Positions 1-9,943 are shown, numbered from the stretch's first letter. The stretch is 64,000 nt of DNA from Bacillus sp. AFS037270 (GCF_002585305.1 NZ_NUNF01000041.1:29119-93118), one strand, 5' to 3'. Translations and numbers: made by a program. Notes: generated by a model from the sequence alone, not told the origin.

Positions 1-693
1 AATATGGATGCAATTATGGAGATTTCACGAAAGTATCATCTTCGAGTGATTGAGGATGCATGTCAATCCATTGGGGCCTCATTTCAAGGGAAAAAAGTTG
101 GTTCATATGGAGATATGGGATGTTTCTCTTTTTTTCCCTCCAAGAATTTAGGAGCATATGGTGATGGGGGGATGATTGTAACGAATGAAAGTGATTTGTT
201 TGAAAAAATAAAATTATTGAGAAACCATGGCAGTTCGGAACGTTATATTCATACACATATTGGTTTAAATAGTCGTCTAGATGAAATTCAAGCTGCTGTC
301 CTAGATGTTAAATTCAAACGGTTAGACGAGTGGAATAATAGGCGTAGAGAATTAGCAAAGAGATATTCTGAGAAATTGACAGGAGCGGTAAGTGTTCCAA
401 TTGTTGGAGAAGAAGCAGAACACGTTTTTCATCAATATTCTATTGAGAGTCCCCGACGTGATGAATTGGCCCAATTTCTTAACGGAAGACATATTGCCTC
501 AAGCGTATATTATCCCGTCCCGCTACATCTTCAACAAGCTTTTCAATATCTTGGGTATAAGACTGGTGACTTACCGGTTTCGGAGCGGTGCTCAAAAAGA
601 ATACTAGCACTGCCAATGAATCCAATGATGACTGAAAAACAACAAGACCAAGTCATTATGGCGATAAATGAATTCTTCGGTGAAAAGTTATGA
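1..693 (+). CDS. DegT/DnrJ/EryC1/StrS sugar aminotransferase (5' truncated by window)
   Basis: The reading frame is open from base 1, so the N-terminus lies outside the window; about 231 C-terminal residues are visible. Family knowledge: these PLP enzymes aminate keto sugars on nucleotides for surface polysaccharide or glycan synthesis. Seen: an EDACQSIGA segment (the PLP-binding Asp and Gln region), the SFFPSKNLGAYGDGG segment holding the PLP lysine, and the RNHG..Y..GLNSRLDEIQAA signature. The stop overlaps the start of the next gene (ATGA), indicating translational coupling. With the MocA-type oxidoreductase behind it, this resembles UDP-2,3-diamino-sugar uronate synthesis pairs (WbpE/WbpB type), but the exact sugar cannot be read from here. 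Confidence 0.9.
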   Translation, partial: NMDAIMEISRKYHLRVIEDACQSIGASFQGKKVGSYGDMGCFSFFPSKNLGAYGDGGMIVTNESDLFEKIKLLRNHGSSERYIHTHIGLNSRLDEIQAAVLDVKFKRLDEWNNRRRELAKRYSEKLTGAVSVPIVGEEAEHVFHQYSIESPRRDELAQFLNGRHIASSVYYPVPLHLQQAFQYLGYKTGDLPVSERCSKRILALPMNPMMTEKQQDQVIMAINEFFGEKL

Positions 694-1655
694 CCCCTAT
701 TAAAATAGGGGTTGTCGGTGTGGGCAGTATGGGATTTAATCATTGTAAGATCTTGCATATGTTGAAAAATGCAGATTTTAAAGGGGTATATGATAAAGAC
801 TTGAAAAGAAGTAAAGAGGTAGCAAAGACGTTTGCAGTTCAAGTTTTTTCATCTTATAATGAACTCCTTGATGCTGTAGATGCAGTTATTATTGCGGTCC
901 AGACGTCTTACCATTTTTCTTTAACATTACAGGCAATTCAAAGAGGTAAACATGTCTTGGTTGAAAAGCCTTTTGTTTCTTCGCTAAAAGAAGCTGAGCA
1001 AATCATAAGATTGGTGGATCAAGGGTCAGTTATCGTTCAGGTTGGTCATGTAGAAAGATTTAATCCAACTTTAAAATATTTATCTAAAGTAATGAATCCT
1101 AATAATTTGATTTCCATCGAGGCTAGAAGATTTGGGGTTCCAAACCGAAATATAGAGACAGATGTAATCCTAGATTTAATGATCCATGATATTGATATTA
1201 TATTAGAACTAGTAAATAGCCCTCTTCTAAATGTTTCCGGGGTTGGCTATTACAATGAAGAAGGTAAACAATTAGAGGCAGCATCGGCTTTACTGTCGTT
1301 TAAAAATGGATGCTTTGCCTCTTTGCTCTCTAGTCGTCTTTCCTTAGATAAAAAGAGAGGTTTGTACGTCACAGAAAAAAGTAGGTTCCTTAAAGCAAAT
1401 CTTTTAACTAAGGAACTTAACATTTATCAAAAAACTAATCTTTCTCCTTTTGACAGCCATTCCTGCCATCTGGAACATATTATTGAAAAGGTTAAGATCC
1501 CTTATGAAGAAGCCTTGTACCTGGAAAACCAACATTTTCTTCAGTCTATAGAAGCTCAACAACCCCCTAAGATAGGTGTTCATGAAGCATTTAAAGCGCT
1601 TGAAGTTGCATTGGAAATTAAAGAACAGATAGAAGAAGGCAAAAGAAGCAAATAG
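690..1655 (+). CDS. Gfo/Idh/MocA family NAD(P)-dependent oxidoreductase
   Basis: 321 residues, normal for the family. Seen: N-terminal Rossmann motif GVGSMG (residues about 9-14), the VEKPF motif that carries the catalytic Lys of the EKP signature, and MIHDIDI (HxxD) in the C-terminal domain. The family oxidises or reduces hydroxyls on sugars and nucleotide sugars. The start ATG overlaps the stop of the aminotransferase by 4 bases, so the two are co-translated. Inference: it supplies the 3-keto sugar that the aminotransferase then aminates. A terminator follows. Confidence 0.88.
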   Translation: MTPIKIGVVGVGSMGFNHCKILHMLKNADFKGVYDKDLKRSKEVAKTFAVQVFSSYNELLDAVDAVIIAVQTSYHFSLTLQAIQRGKHVLVEKPFVSSLKEAEQIIRLVDQGSVIVQVGHVERFNPTLKYLSKVMNPNNLISIEARRFGVPNRNIETDVILDLMIHDIDIILELVNSPLLNVSGVGYYNEEGKQLEAASALLSFKNGCFASLLSSRLSLDKKRGLYVTEKSRFLKANLLTKELNIYQKTNLSPFDSHSCHLEHIIEKVKIPYEEALYLENQHFLQSIEAQQPPKIGVHEAFKALEVALEIKEQIEEGKRSK

Positions 1656-1760
1656 GTTTTGTTGATCTTATTAACTGAAAACAATAGTCTTTTGAAGTGT
1701 ATAACCAGGTTTGACTTAATCTTCAGAGATTTTCTAAAAACCAAAGTAAACACTAAAAAA

Positions 1761-1786
1761 GCCGAATTCAACAGAATTCGGCTTTT
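1761..1786 (+). terminator. Intrinsic terminator after the nucleotide-sugar operon
   Basis: Perfect 9-bp stem GCCGAATTC/GAATTCGGC with a 5-base loop, preceded by AAAAAA and followed by TTTT, so it could work in both directions. Confidence 0.8.
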
Positions 1787-1843
1787 CACCATGAATCATG
1801 CTATAATACAACTCAAGCTTTTGAAAAATTTGGAGTGAGCAAA

Positions 1844-3232
1844 ATGAAAACCGAACAAGGTATAAAAATACAATTGAAACAAACCTTTCCGTTAACAATC
1901 AAAAGGCTCGGAATCAATGGAGAAGGCGTGGGTTATTTTAAAAAGCAGGTCGTCTTTGTTCCCGGTGCCCTGCCTGGAGAAGAGGTAGTCGTTGAGGCAA
2001 CTAAAATCAATCCTAAATTCGCTGAAGCGAAGATTAAAAAAATCCGTGTTAAATCACCGCATCGTGTTCAGCCGCCATGTCCGTTTTATGAGCAATGCGG
2101 CGGATGTCAGCTTCAGCATTTGCAATATGGGCAGCAGTTAAAAGAAAAACGCGATATTATTATTCAATCACTAGAACGGCATACAAAGTTGAAGGTCGAC
2201 CAACTTGATATCCGCGAAACGATTGGTATGGAAAATCCTTGGGGCTATCGGAATAAAAGCAGCTTCCAGGTAGCGCAGAAAAATGGCAAGGTGTTAGCCG
2301 GATTATATGGCATGAACTCTCACCAGCTCATCGATATTGAGCATTGTGCAGTACAGCATGCACAGACCAATGAGGCCGTTACAGCAGTAAAATCCATCCT
2401 CCAAGACTTGCAAGTTCCTATTTATAATGAAAAAACAAGAAAAGGTATTATTAGAACAATTGTCGCACGTGTAGGAGTGGAAACTGGAGAGCTTCAGGTT
2501 GTCATGATCACCACTCAAAAAGAACTCCCTAAGAAAGAGTCTATAATAGAGGAAATTCAGAGAAGGCTGCCTAAAGTGAAATCCATTGTACAAAACATAA
2601 ATGGGGGAAAAACCTCGCTTATTTTTGGCGAGGAAACCCTTGCCCTTGCCGGGGAGGAGTTCATTCAGGAAACGTTAGGAGATTTACAATTTGAGTTATC
2701 AGCAAGAACGTTTTTTCAGCTTAATCCGATTCAAACAGTTAAGCTTTATGATGAGGTAAAAAAAGCAGCTGCCCTTACAGGGAAAGAGAAGGTCGTAGAT
2801 GCTTATTGTGGCGTCGGAACAATCGGTTTATGGCTCGCAGACCAAGCGGCAGAGGTACGCGGTATGGATGTCATCCCGGAATCCATTAATGATGCCAAGA
2901 AAAATGCGAAGCGACATGGATTTACTAATACAAAGTATGTACCTGGGAAAACGGAAGAGGTATTGCCAAAATGGGTCAAAAAAGGTTGGAAGCCTGATGT
3001 TATCGTTGTTGACCCGCCAAGAACGGGGTTAGACAATCAGCTCCTTCAAACCATTTTGCAGGTGAAACCCGAGAAGCTTATTTATGTGTCTTGCAATCCT
3101 TCTACCTTAGCAAAGGACATTCAAACTTTAAGCTCAAAATATGCTGTGAAATATATTCAACCAGTGGACATGTTCCCGCACACGGCACATGTGGAGTGTA
3201 TCTCGCAACTCATTTTAAAGAAAGGCAACTAA
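1844..3232 (+). CDS. rlmD: 23S rRNA (uracil-5-)-methyltransferase, RlmD/RlmCD type
   Basis: SAM-dependent methylation of a 23S rRNA uracil. Seen: N-terminal TRAM domain (about residues 8-70), an iron-sulphur cysteine cluster C-x5-C-G-G-C (residues 79, 85, 88), a later Cys in IDIEHC, SAM motif [19 protein letters not shown], the catalytic VSCNPST Cys and the terminal HVEC glutamate motif. Length 462 is typical. A GTG at 1835 is in frame, but GGAG at 1832-1835 is correctly spaced only for ATG 1844. It stands alone between two hairpins. Tails resembling this gene's 3' end recur at about 15.94 and 27.12 kb. Confidence 0.93.
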   Translation: MKTEQGIKIQLKQTFPLTIKRLGINGEGVGYFKKQVVFVPGALPGEEVVVEATKINPKFAEAKIKKIRVKSPHRVQPPCPFYEQCGGCQLQHLQYGQQLKEKRDIIIQSLERHTKLKVDQLDIRETIGMENPWGYRNKSSFQVAQKNGKVLAGLYGMNSHQLIDIEHCAVQHAQTNEAVTAVKSILQDLQVPIYNEKTRKGIIRTIVARVGVETGELQVVMITTQKELPKKESIIEEIQRRLPKVKSIVQNINGGKTSLIFGEETLALAGEEFIQETLGDLQFELSARTFFQLNPIQTVKLYDEVKKAAALTGKEKVVDAYCGVGTIGLWLADQAAEVRGMDVIPESINDAKKNAKRHGFTNTKYVPGKTEEVLPKWVKKGWKPDVIVVDPPRTGLDNQLLQTILQVKPEKLIYVSCNPSTLAKDIQTLSSKYAVKYIQPVDMFPHTAHVECISQLILKKGN

Positions 3233-3250
3233 CCCTTGTGGTTGTTGCCT
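3223..3250 (+). terminator. Hairpin overlapping the rlmD stop codon
   Basis: AGGCAAC and GTTGCCT arms enclose the stop codon region. No clean T-run follows, so termination is probable rather than certain. Confidence 0.45.
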
Positions 3251-3657
3251 ATTCCTGTTTATCGAAAGGATTTAAAAAGTTGTAATGTATACGTAGATCC
3301 ATCAATGCTACAAGCGTATTAGGTAATAATATTTAATAAAAGTTTCAAGAATACAGGTATCGCAATTTATTAGGAATAATTAATTTCATTGATTGAACGA
3401 AGAAAAGTAAGAATTACTAACTCAGTAAGTGAATTTCAAGATTACAGATGGTTGTTCATTTTAATTATTTTAAGTCCCTTCATTTGATACAAAAAACACT
3501 GAATTCCTACTATTATATATAGCTAACTTTCACCCTATTAATATTAATCAAAAAAACCCCCCCACTGACTTAAATTCAATCATCAGAGCGTTTTCGCCAT
3601 AGTTACAGATTCTCAATAAAAAATTTCCAAAATACGCTTTTATATATTAATACTTTC
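3251..3657. other. Intergenic gap, no gene recognised
   Basis: AT-rich 407 bp between convergent genes. It contains a run of C (about 3557-3564) but no convincing ORF, RNA or repeat that I can support. Confidence 0.5.
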
Positions 3658-4707
3658 CTATACTGCTTGCTTGATGGTAGACAATCTTTTTTTTTCTCGC
3701 CAACGGTAAAACATTTTCATCAAAGGCATAATTAAAATAAAGATGAACAGTAGCCTGAACGTTTGGAACATCGAAACAAGCGAGACTTCGGCTTTAACTG
3801 CATCAGCTAATAATACCATTTGATCTAAGCCACCTGGGGCTGTGCTTAGAAAACTTGTAGCGAATGTTGTGTCCAATACAAACGACATTAGGAAGCTTGA
3901 GCCGAATGTTAGGGCGATCAGTGCGAATGCGCTGAAAATGCCGCCTACAAGTACACGTACTGGAAGCTTAATCATATGTGGCTTGAGCATTAAGCCAATA
4001 TGGGCGCCGATTAGTAACTGTGCGACGTCCATGAATATGCCAGGTACTTGTGGCATTGCGATTGGTGTTGTGAGTTGCAACGTAATTAACAAAATAATGG
4101 GTGTAATGAAAAATGCGACAGGCAAATGGATGAGTTTCATAAAATGTGAGCATACCCATGCGAGTGCAATTAATAATACTAAACTAATGGTTAGCTTCGC
4201 GTCAGTTGGCTGCTTACTTATTACTTGTCCAGCGACGATAAACGGTACGAATACAACGACTAGTAACAGCCGAATTACTTGAAAATAAGAAATAACGCCA
4301 ATTTCTTCAACTTTTTCTTCTTCAGCAAATACGACGATTTGACCTAAACCGCCTGGGATAGCACCTAGTACAGCAGCTTTCATCGGGATTTTTGCCCATA
4401 TACTCGTTAAGTAAGCGATGCCGATTGAGCCACCGATTAAAATAACGTTTAGGGTTATCATGTAAAATAAAATTGAGCCCATCATGCCGAATAAATCGAT
4501 GTTAAATTGTACACCTATTACGGTACCGACCATGACGACACCTAAATCACGCATTTGGCCGGACCATTTGAGCGGTCCTTTATAAACAAATTGGGCTAAC
4601 ATGATGACAACAATTGGGCCGAGCATCCATGGAATAGGGATGTGCAGCAGGCTAAAAATATAACCACCAATTAAAGATAAAACTAACACCTTTAACATTG
4701 CCTTCAA
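3658..4707 (-). CDS. AbrB-family membrane transporter (COG3180 type)
   Basis: About 350 residues with some ten hydrophobic segments in two related halves. Repeated signatures are visible: IPWMLGPI early, and AIPGGLGQIV (middle) echoed by TAPGGLDQMV near the end, typical of AbrB duplication proteins once annotated as ammonia monooxygenase regulators. The family's substrates are poorly known. Outer start is GTG at 4716 directly abutting the purine-rich GGAAGGGG; TTG at 4707 has better spacing, so I use it. It follows the dioxygenase gene on the same strand but a terminator lies between. Inference: possible uptake or efflux of an aromatic or organic acid. Confidence 0.75.
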   Translation of the reverse strand: MKAMLKVLVLSLIGGYIFSLLHIPIPWMLGPIVVIMLAQFVYKGPLKWSGQMRDLGVVMVGTVIGVQFNIDLFGMMGSILFYMITLNVILIGGSIGIAYLTSIWAKIPMKAAVLGAIPGGLGQIVVFAEEEKVEEIGVISYFQVIRLLLVVVFVPFIVAGQVISKQPTDAKLTISLVLLIALAWVCSHFMKLIHLPVAFFITPIILLITLQLTTPIAMPQVPGIFMDVAQLLIGAHIGLMLKPHMIKLPVRVLVGGIFSAFALIALTFGSSFLMSFVLDTTFATSFLSTAPGGLDQMVLLADAVKAEVSLVSMFQTFRLLFIFILIMPLMKMFYRWREKKRLSTIKQAV

Positions 4708-4754
4708 CAGTAACACCCCTTCCTATATAATATTCCTAACTACATTTATTACTT

Positions 4755-4791
4755 AAGAAACCACCAGCGTTCACATCATGAATACTGGTGG
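4755..4791 (-). terminator. Terminator after the extradiol dioxygenase gene
   Basis: CCACCAG/CTGGTGG stem; on the minus strand it is followed by TTTCTT. It separates the meta-cleavage operon from the AbrB-type gene. Confidence 0.65.
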
Positions 4792-4799
4792 TTTAGTTA

Positions 4800-5780
4800 T
4801 TATGATCTCGCTAATTCTTTTACTTGTTCTTCACGATCTACGTCATCGCGGCGACGATCACCCCAGTATGCGGAACCATTTTTCAAATATTCTTCATAAG
4901 TCCATTTCACTGGCTCCCAGTCTGGCTCGAAGATTAAGTAGCCGTTTGTAAAGATTTCAAGACGTAAGCCGCTTCCTGGGTCTTTTACGTAAATGTACAT
5001 TGCTTGAGAAATACCATGTTTACCAGGACCAACGAATTGTACATCTGCCTCGCATAAAATGTCAGCAGCACGTAGTAAGTCTTGTGCGTTGTCTAACCAG
5101 TAAGCGATATGGTGCATTTCGTTTGGTTCTTTTGAACGTGATGTAGACATGATTGCTACGTCATGTACCAAGTTTGTTACTGATAACCAGCTTGCTACTT
5201 GTACATCGTCTGGATTTACAAAATATTCGCGTAGCTTGAAGCCTAATGCTTCTTGTAAATATTTTACTATCTCAGCGTTGTCGTGAGAAGTTTGTAAGTT
5301 TACATGATCGATACGGCGTGGGGATACACCTTTCGCCCAAGATTTATAAGTTTGGTTTTTAAGTACTGATTTACGAGATTCATCAGCAGGTGTTTTTTCC
5401 ATATCGTAGTAAAGTTCGAAGCGGTGACCACTTGGTAATTCGAAGCAGATTGCTTCACCTTGTGCTACTTCTTCGCCTGCTTCTATCCAACGTACTTCTG
5501 TACCAGCATCTTCTAATAATTTTGCGAAAGTTGCTATGTCCTCACGACGTTTTGTACGCCAGCCGATGTGATCGATGTAAGAAGTTTCACCAGCTGTAAT
5601 TGATAATGTATGGTGTTCGAAGTCGCCCCAAGCTCGTAAGTAGTGTACGCCATCTACAACTTCTGTTTCTTCTAAGCCGATTGTGTCGCGGAAGAACCAT
5701 AAAGATTTTTCAAGATCCGCTGACACTAAAGCTACGTGTCCTAATTTTGCAATTTCCGGTGCGTAATGAAATTTTTCCAT
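4800..5780 (-). CDS. Type I extradiol ring-cleavage dioxygenase (VOC fold)
   Basis: Cleaves a catechol next to its hydroxyls using Fe(II). Two glyoxalase-fold domains in 326 residues: N-terminal LGHVALVS (about 13-20) and the catalytic C-terminal domain. Predicted metal ligands are H159 (IDHVNL), H224 (MHHIAYW) and E275 (LRLEIFTNGY), spaced as in BphC/HsaC-type enzymes. Start ATG at 5780 has GAGGTG upstream. Last gene of the minus-strand operon with the oxygenase and hydrolase. Inference: acts on the catechol made by the adjacent flavin monooxygenase. The ring substituent cannot be read from the sequence. Confidence 0.9.
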   Translation of the reverse strand: MEKFHYAPEIAKLGHVALVSADLEKSLWFFRDTIGLEETEVVDGVHYLRAWGDFEHHTLSITAGETSYIDHIGWRTKRREDIATFAKLLEDAGTEVRWIEAGEEVAQGEAICFELPSGHRFELYYDMEKTPADESRKSVLKNQTYKSWAKGVSPRRIDHVNLQTSHDNAEIVKYLQEALGFKLREYFVNPDDVQVASWLSVTNLVHDVAIMSTSRSKEPNEMHHIAYWLDNAQDLLRAADILCEADVQFVGPGKHGISQAMYIYVKDPGSGLRLEIFTNGYLIFEPDWEPVKWTYEEYLKNGSAYWGDRRRDDVDREEQVKELARS

Positions 5781-5873
5781 TTATATTCACCTCATAATTA
5801 ATTGTTTTTTTATATAAGAGGACATGTGAAATACGAATCCACTCTTTATAAATCACATTTTCGAATACTAATA

Positions 5874-7043
5874 TTACCCTTGAATGTTTGTATTAACGCC
5901 GAATAGATGTCTACCGTAACCTAAAATGCCGTCTTCATATAAAGAAGTAATGTGTGTTGCGATTGCCATTAAGTCACGAGTGAATAGCTCTACTGGGTGA
6001 CCTTTTAATAATGCGTGTCCACCTAAAGTAAGTAGTGATTTTACGCCGATTTGTGTACACTTATCGATAATCTTTGCACGGATTGCTTTATATATTGCCC
6101 CTTCGTATGGGCCACCTTTATCTGTTTCCATCATTGCGATGTATTCATTTAATAAACTTTTAGCAGAAAGCATTTCAAGCTTTAACTCCGAAAGCACGCG
6201 TTGGCTCGTAGGAGAATCTTTTTCGTTTATGCCAGAGAAGCGTACGCGACCTGCTGTATGCTTTTCGAATTCGTCAAGTACACGCTCTGCACCACCAACA
6301 GCCATCGCTGCGAACCCTACATAGAAGCCAGGGTAGAATGGTGTATTGTAGTATAAGTAGTCTTGATCGAACTCTTCATACGGTGGTTGGCTCTTTTCGA
6401 TCATTTTGCTAAAGCGTAAAATTGCATCAGGCTTAACGAAAACTTTATCGACGATTAATGTATTACTACCTGATCCACGAAGGCCAAGAGAATCCCAAGT
6501 TTTCACTACTTCTAAGTCAGAAACTTTTAATAAAATACCTACACGCTCAGGTTCGTCGTTGTCTTCGAATTTCATAATTGCGCCAACGCCAACCCAATCG
6601 CAGTAATTGATACCGCTTACAAAGTTGTACTTGCCTGAAACGATATAGCCGTCTTCAACTGGTTCTACTTTGCCGATTGGTGCAAATACGTCAGCTACGA
6701 AGCCGCCTTGGTTAATGACTTTATCGCGAATGTGCCTTGGATAGTAGCATACCCAAGAGTTGTGCACTGAGAAGAAGTATGTTAACCATGAAGCAGATAA
6801 GTTGTGGTAACCAACTGTACTTACCATATCAACGAACGTGCGCCAATCAAGTTGTGGATAGCCAAACTCTTTTGGTAAAATTAAACGATGAATTCCCTCC
6901 TCGCGGATAATATCCGCGATGCGTGGAGAAATTGTCGAGTTTAGATCTGCTTCGATTGCTTCTAACTCTGCAGCTTCACCGATACGCTTTGCTTTTTGCA
7001 TAATTTCTTCATAAGTCGCTTTATTTTCAACTACTGTTACCAT
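5874..7043 (-). CDS. Flavin-dependent monooxygenase, oxygenase component (acyl-CoA dehydrogenase fold)
   Basis: 389 residues of the group D flavoprotein hydroxylases that share the acyl-CoA dehydrogenase fold (HsaA and C2-HpaH types). Seen: the LPKEFGYPQLDWRTF N-terminal helix segment, the WDSLGLRGSGSNT beta-domain motif and the C-terminal LLTLGGHALLKGHPVE segment. These enzymes take reduced flavin from a separate reductase and hydroxylate a phenol ring; the likely partner is the reductase at 11966. Followed by the ring-cleavage dioxygenase and preceded by the C-C hydrolase, so it probably makes the catechol. An ordinary acyl-CoA dehydrogenase is less likely given this context. Confidence 0.85.
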   Translation of the reverse strand: MVTVVENKATYEEIMQKAKRIGEAAELEAIEADLNSTISPRIADIIREEGIHRLILPKEFGYPQLDWRTFVDMVSTVGYHNLSASWLTYFFSVHNSWVCYYPRHIRDKVINQGGFVADVFAPIGKVEPVEDGYIVSGKYNFVSGINYCDWVGVGAIMKFEDNDEPERVGILLKVSDLEVVKTWDSLGLRGSGSNTLIVDKVFVKPDAILRFSKMIEKSQPPYEEFDQDYLYYNTPFYPGFYVGFAAMAVGGAERVLDEFEKHTAGRVRFSGINEKDSPTSQRVLSELKLEMLSAKSLLNEYIAMMETDKGGPYEGAIYKAIRAKIIDKCTQIGVKSLLTLGGHALLKGHPVELFTRDLMAIATHITSLYEDGILGYGRHLFGVNTNIQG

Positions 7044-7067
7044 TTGATCATTCCTTTCAGAAATCGT

Positions 7068-7964
7068 TTATTGTGCTGTAACTGCTTGATCTTTTTCCAA
7101 TGCTAAAAAATCAATGACAAGTTTGTTCACAAGTTCTGGTTGGTCAGTTTGTGCTTGGTGACCGCAGTTTTCGATATATTCGAATTTAATCTTCGGTAAT
7201 AATTTCTCAAGCTTATAACCTGTCTCAACTGGTGCAACAGAATCTTGGTTACCCCAAATGAATAAGCTAGGGATTTTTAATTTTGGTAATGCATCTTTAA
7301 TGCAGTAACGATCCCAAAGCTTTGGTTCTTCATTCATTCTTGCTAAGTAAGCATCGAACGCTAGATTTGATTCTCTTACACCTGGGCGAGTTGCTGCTTG
7401 ATGACGTAGTTGAATTAGTTCTTCAGGAATGACTGTGTCTTCACTTGAATTGCGATACATAAATTTACGTAACGATTCTTCTGTATAGTCGTAACCAATC
7501 ACTTCTAAGAATGAACGTAGCTTTCTTTCGGGTACTTCTTGCATCGCTTGATAAATTGTATTACTGCCGATGTAAACAACCTTATTTACTTTTTCAGGGT
7601 GGTCAATTGCATATTTAGCTGCAACGTATGCACCTTGTGAGTTGCCGACAAGTGAAACTTCATCTAGGCATAATGCTTTAATAAAATCATGTACATGGTC
7701 CACTAAGCTTTGATGACCATTTACTGGCCATGCGTGAGGGCGTGCATCTGTGAAGCCCATTGATAGTTGATCTACTGCGTATGCGCGGAAGCCAGCTTTT
7801 GCTAATGCAGGTAACATAAAACGCCAACCCGCTGCGCCGCAAGCTCCAGGTCCTGCCCCATGTAGTAAAATTACTGCTGGTCCTTCTGTTCCGGCCCAGG
7901 AATAATGTGTACGTACCCCGTTTGCTAATACGTAACTATTATGAAATCCTTCAAAAATTGTCAT
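7068..7964 (-). CDS. Alpha/beta hydrolase, meta-cleavage product (C-C bond) hydrolase type
   Basis: 298 residues. Seen: oxyanion motif LLHGAGPGACG (about 34-43), nucleophile S109 in GNSQG, acid Asp in WGNQDSVAP and catalytic H269 in CGHQAQTDQP. The HGAGPG motif and size match HsaD/BphD/MhpC-type hydrolases that split the 2-hydroxy-6-oxo-dienoate ring-cleavage product into a carboxylic acid and 2-hydroxypentadienoate. First gene of the minus-strand operon, transcribed divergently from the sensor-regulator. A purine-rich site GGGGG lies upstream of ATG 7964. Confidence 0.88.
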   Translation of the reverse strand: MTIFEGFHNSYVLANGVRTHYSWAGTEGPAVILLHGAGPGACGAAGWRFMLPALAKAGFRAYAVDQLSMGFTDARPHAWPVNGHQSLVDHVHDFIKALCLDEVSLVGNSQGAYVAAKYAIDHPEKVNKVVYIGSNTIYQAMQEVPERKLRSFLEVIGYDYTEESLRKFMYRNSSEDTVIPEELIQLRHQAATRPGVRESNLAFDAYLARMNEEPKLWDRYCIKDALPKLKIPSLFIWGNQDSVAPVETGYKLEKLLPKIKFEYIENCGHQAQTDQPELVNKLVIDFLALEKDQAVTAQ

Positions 7965-8137
7965 CGTTTTACCCCCTTGTATTGGTTGTTATTTTCTGTT
8001 TTGAGTATAACTGTTAAAAATTTTAAACGTCATAGCAATTTTTATTGAATGAATAGTAATAATCTTTAAAATTTATTGAAAAATGAATTTCGTTTTTGTA
8101 ATATGGGAAATAGAAAATCAAGGGGGATGTGATTTTA

Positions 8138-9943
8138 ATGAGTGAAATTGCATTTGATTCTAGCGAAACGAAAAATATTTTAATGTCGGCAAATGCCTTC
8201 CACACATTAAAAAACAATTTATTTAACAACATTGGCTCTCATAAAACCAAAGGCTTTTTATTCCGATTTGGTAAAGAGTTTGGGATGGAATCAGCAAAAA
8301 ATAAGCTCCAAAATAAAAACTCGATGAATCCTGTCGGTAAAAGACATTCGCGCTTAGGTCACGTAAAAGATGTTATTTTCATGGGGGAAATTGTGCGCCA
8401 TCCGGACGGCACGATTGAATGTATCGATACGTGGGGACAATGGGTAGAATCATTCGAAGCAGCATTACACCTTAAAAATTACGGTTTAGCAAATGAATGT
8501 GTTTGTCATATGTTATGCGGCTTTGCGAGTGGTGCATTGACATATGAGTTTGGCGAGTCAATTATTGCCGTTGAGTACAAGTGCGTCGCAAAAGGTGATC
8601 CATGCTGTGAGTTTAAAGTGCGTTTGGAGCGCGATTGGCTCAAAGAGAAAGAGGAGCTTATTCACCTTTATCAAAACGACAACATCCTATCCGAGCTTGA
8701 AATGACATATGATGCACTTTTACATCATAAGCAAATGCTCGAAAAAATTTCGATATTTCATGGTCAACTCACGCAAAAAGTAACAGATAAGCATTCGATG
8801 GATGAAATTGTGCAGGCTGCGTATGAGCTGTTGAACATTCCGATTTTGATTGAGGATATTCACGGCACTCCGTTAAGTCAAATTGGTTTAACGGAAGAAC
8901 AGCAGTTAGTAATAAAAAAAGATAAGGCGAAATTATCGCATTTTGTCGATAAGCACAACGTTTCGCATTACAAAGGCGATAAATATTGGAAGTTGACGGC
9001 ACCTGTTCTTATTAATAAAAAAAGTTATGCCACTTGTTCGTTTTTTTACTTTGATGAAAAGCATATGGATGAAAACGATCACTTATTTTTAGAACGTATT
9101 TCGACGGTCGTGGCGTTATGTATTTTATACGAGGAGACGCAGTTTGAAGAGCAACAACGTATGCGTAGCTCGCTATTAGAGCGCTTAATTCATAATCGAA
9201 ATATTAAAGATATCGAAACTTACTATAAATTTTTACCGTTTAAGTTTCAGCCACCGTTTTCTACAGGTATTATTAGTGTGAAAAAGAAAAAGAAAAATCA
9301 CGAAATTATTGACATTCATGACCAGCTAACAGAGCTGTCTAAGTTGGCAAAAGAGTGGGATTTACCTTGTATTTTTGCAGTACTCGGGGAAGAAATTGCT
9401 CTCCTTAACTCGCTAAATAGCGATAAGCAAGGTTGGCAAAAGAAAATCACGAAAATTTTTCAAAAGATGGAGAAGCAAAATAGCAATTATAAATATTCAA
9501 TAGGGCTTAGCGGAACGTTTAACAACTTTAAAGATTTCGAACGTTCTCTACAAGAGGCGCGTGTCGCACAGCGCTTCCCAAATCAAAAGCTACTAACAGA
9601 TTACGAAGATTTAGGAATGCTTGGCGATATCGTAAAGAACATGAGTATTGAACAGCTGCATGAAATGGCGAAAAAGACGTTAAAAGACTTATACAATTTC
9701 GATGATCCACGTAAAAAAGAATTGTTGCACACGCTTTACGTCTATTTATTAAATAGCCAACGCTTAAAAGAAACGATGGATGAGTTGACGTTATCAATCG
9801 GCGGTATCCAATATCGGATAAAGCAAATTGAGGAACAGCTGCAAATTTCACTAAAAAACGCATCAACAGCAGCGTATACTTTATTAGTTATTCAGGCGCT
9901 AATATTGACGGATAGCTTAAACTTTGAGGAATTTGCACGATAA
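8138..9943 (+). CDS. Phenol-sensor (XylR_N + V4R) regulator with PucR-type helix-turn-helix
   Basis: 601 residues from ATG 8138 (a GTG at 8129 lies too close to GGGGG at 8122). Residues about 20-115 match the activator-of-aromatic-catabolism domain and 120-165 the V4R domain of DmpR/MopR/XylR. C123-E146-C149-C157 reproduce the spacing (23, 3, 8) I recall for the zinc site of MopR (C155, E178, C181, C189); W102 and H75 fall at or within one residue of MopR's phenol-contacting W134 and H106. A middle region (about 220-330) looks GAF-like. The end (about 540-595) is a PucR C-terminal HTH, not the AAA+ sigma-54 module of the proteobacterial relatives. Divergent from the catabolic operon, hence its probable regulator. 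Confidence 0.85.
   Translation: MSEIAFDSSETKNILMSANAFHTLKNNLFNNIGSHKTKGFLFRFGKEFGMESAKNKLQNKNSMNPVGKRHSRLGHVKDVIFMGEIVRHPDGTIECIDTWGQWVESFEAALHLKNYGLANECVCHMLCGFASGALTYEFGESIIAVEYKCVAKGDPCCEFKVRLERDWLKEKEELIHLYQNDNILSELEMTYDALLHHKQMLEKISIFHGQLTQKVTDKHSMDEIVQAAYELLNIPILIEDIHGTPLSQIGLTEEQQLVIKKDKAKLSHFVDKHNVSHYKGDKYWKLTAPVLINKKSYATCSFFYFDEKHMDENDHLFLERISTVVALCILYEETQFEEQQRMRSSLLERLIHNRNIKDIETYYKFLPFKFQPPFSTGIISVKKKKKNHEIIDIHDQLTELSKLAKEWDLPCIFAVLGEEIALLNSLNSDKQGWQKKITKIFQKMEKQNSNYKYSIGLSGTFNNFKDFERSLQEARVAQRFPNQKLLTDYEDLGMLGDIVKNMSIEQLHEMAKKTLKDLYNFDDPRKKELLHTLYVYLLNSQRLKETMDELTLSIGGIQYRIKQIEEQLQISLKNASTAAYTLLVIQALILTDSLNFEEFAR

Noticed and set aside
3842..4282. 146-codon plus-strand ORF
   Set aside because: Antisense shadow of the AbrB-type transporter; its translation lacks domain features and has no ribosome site.
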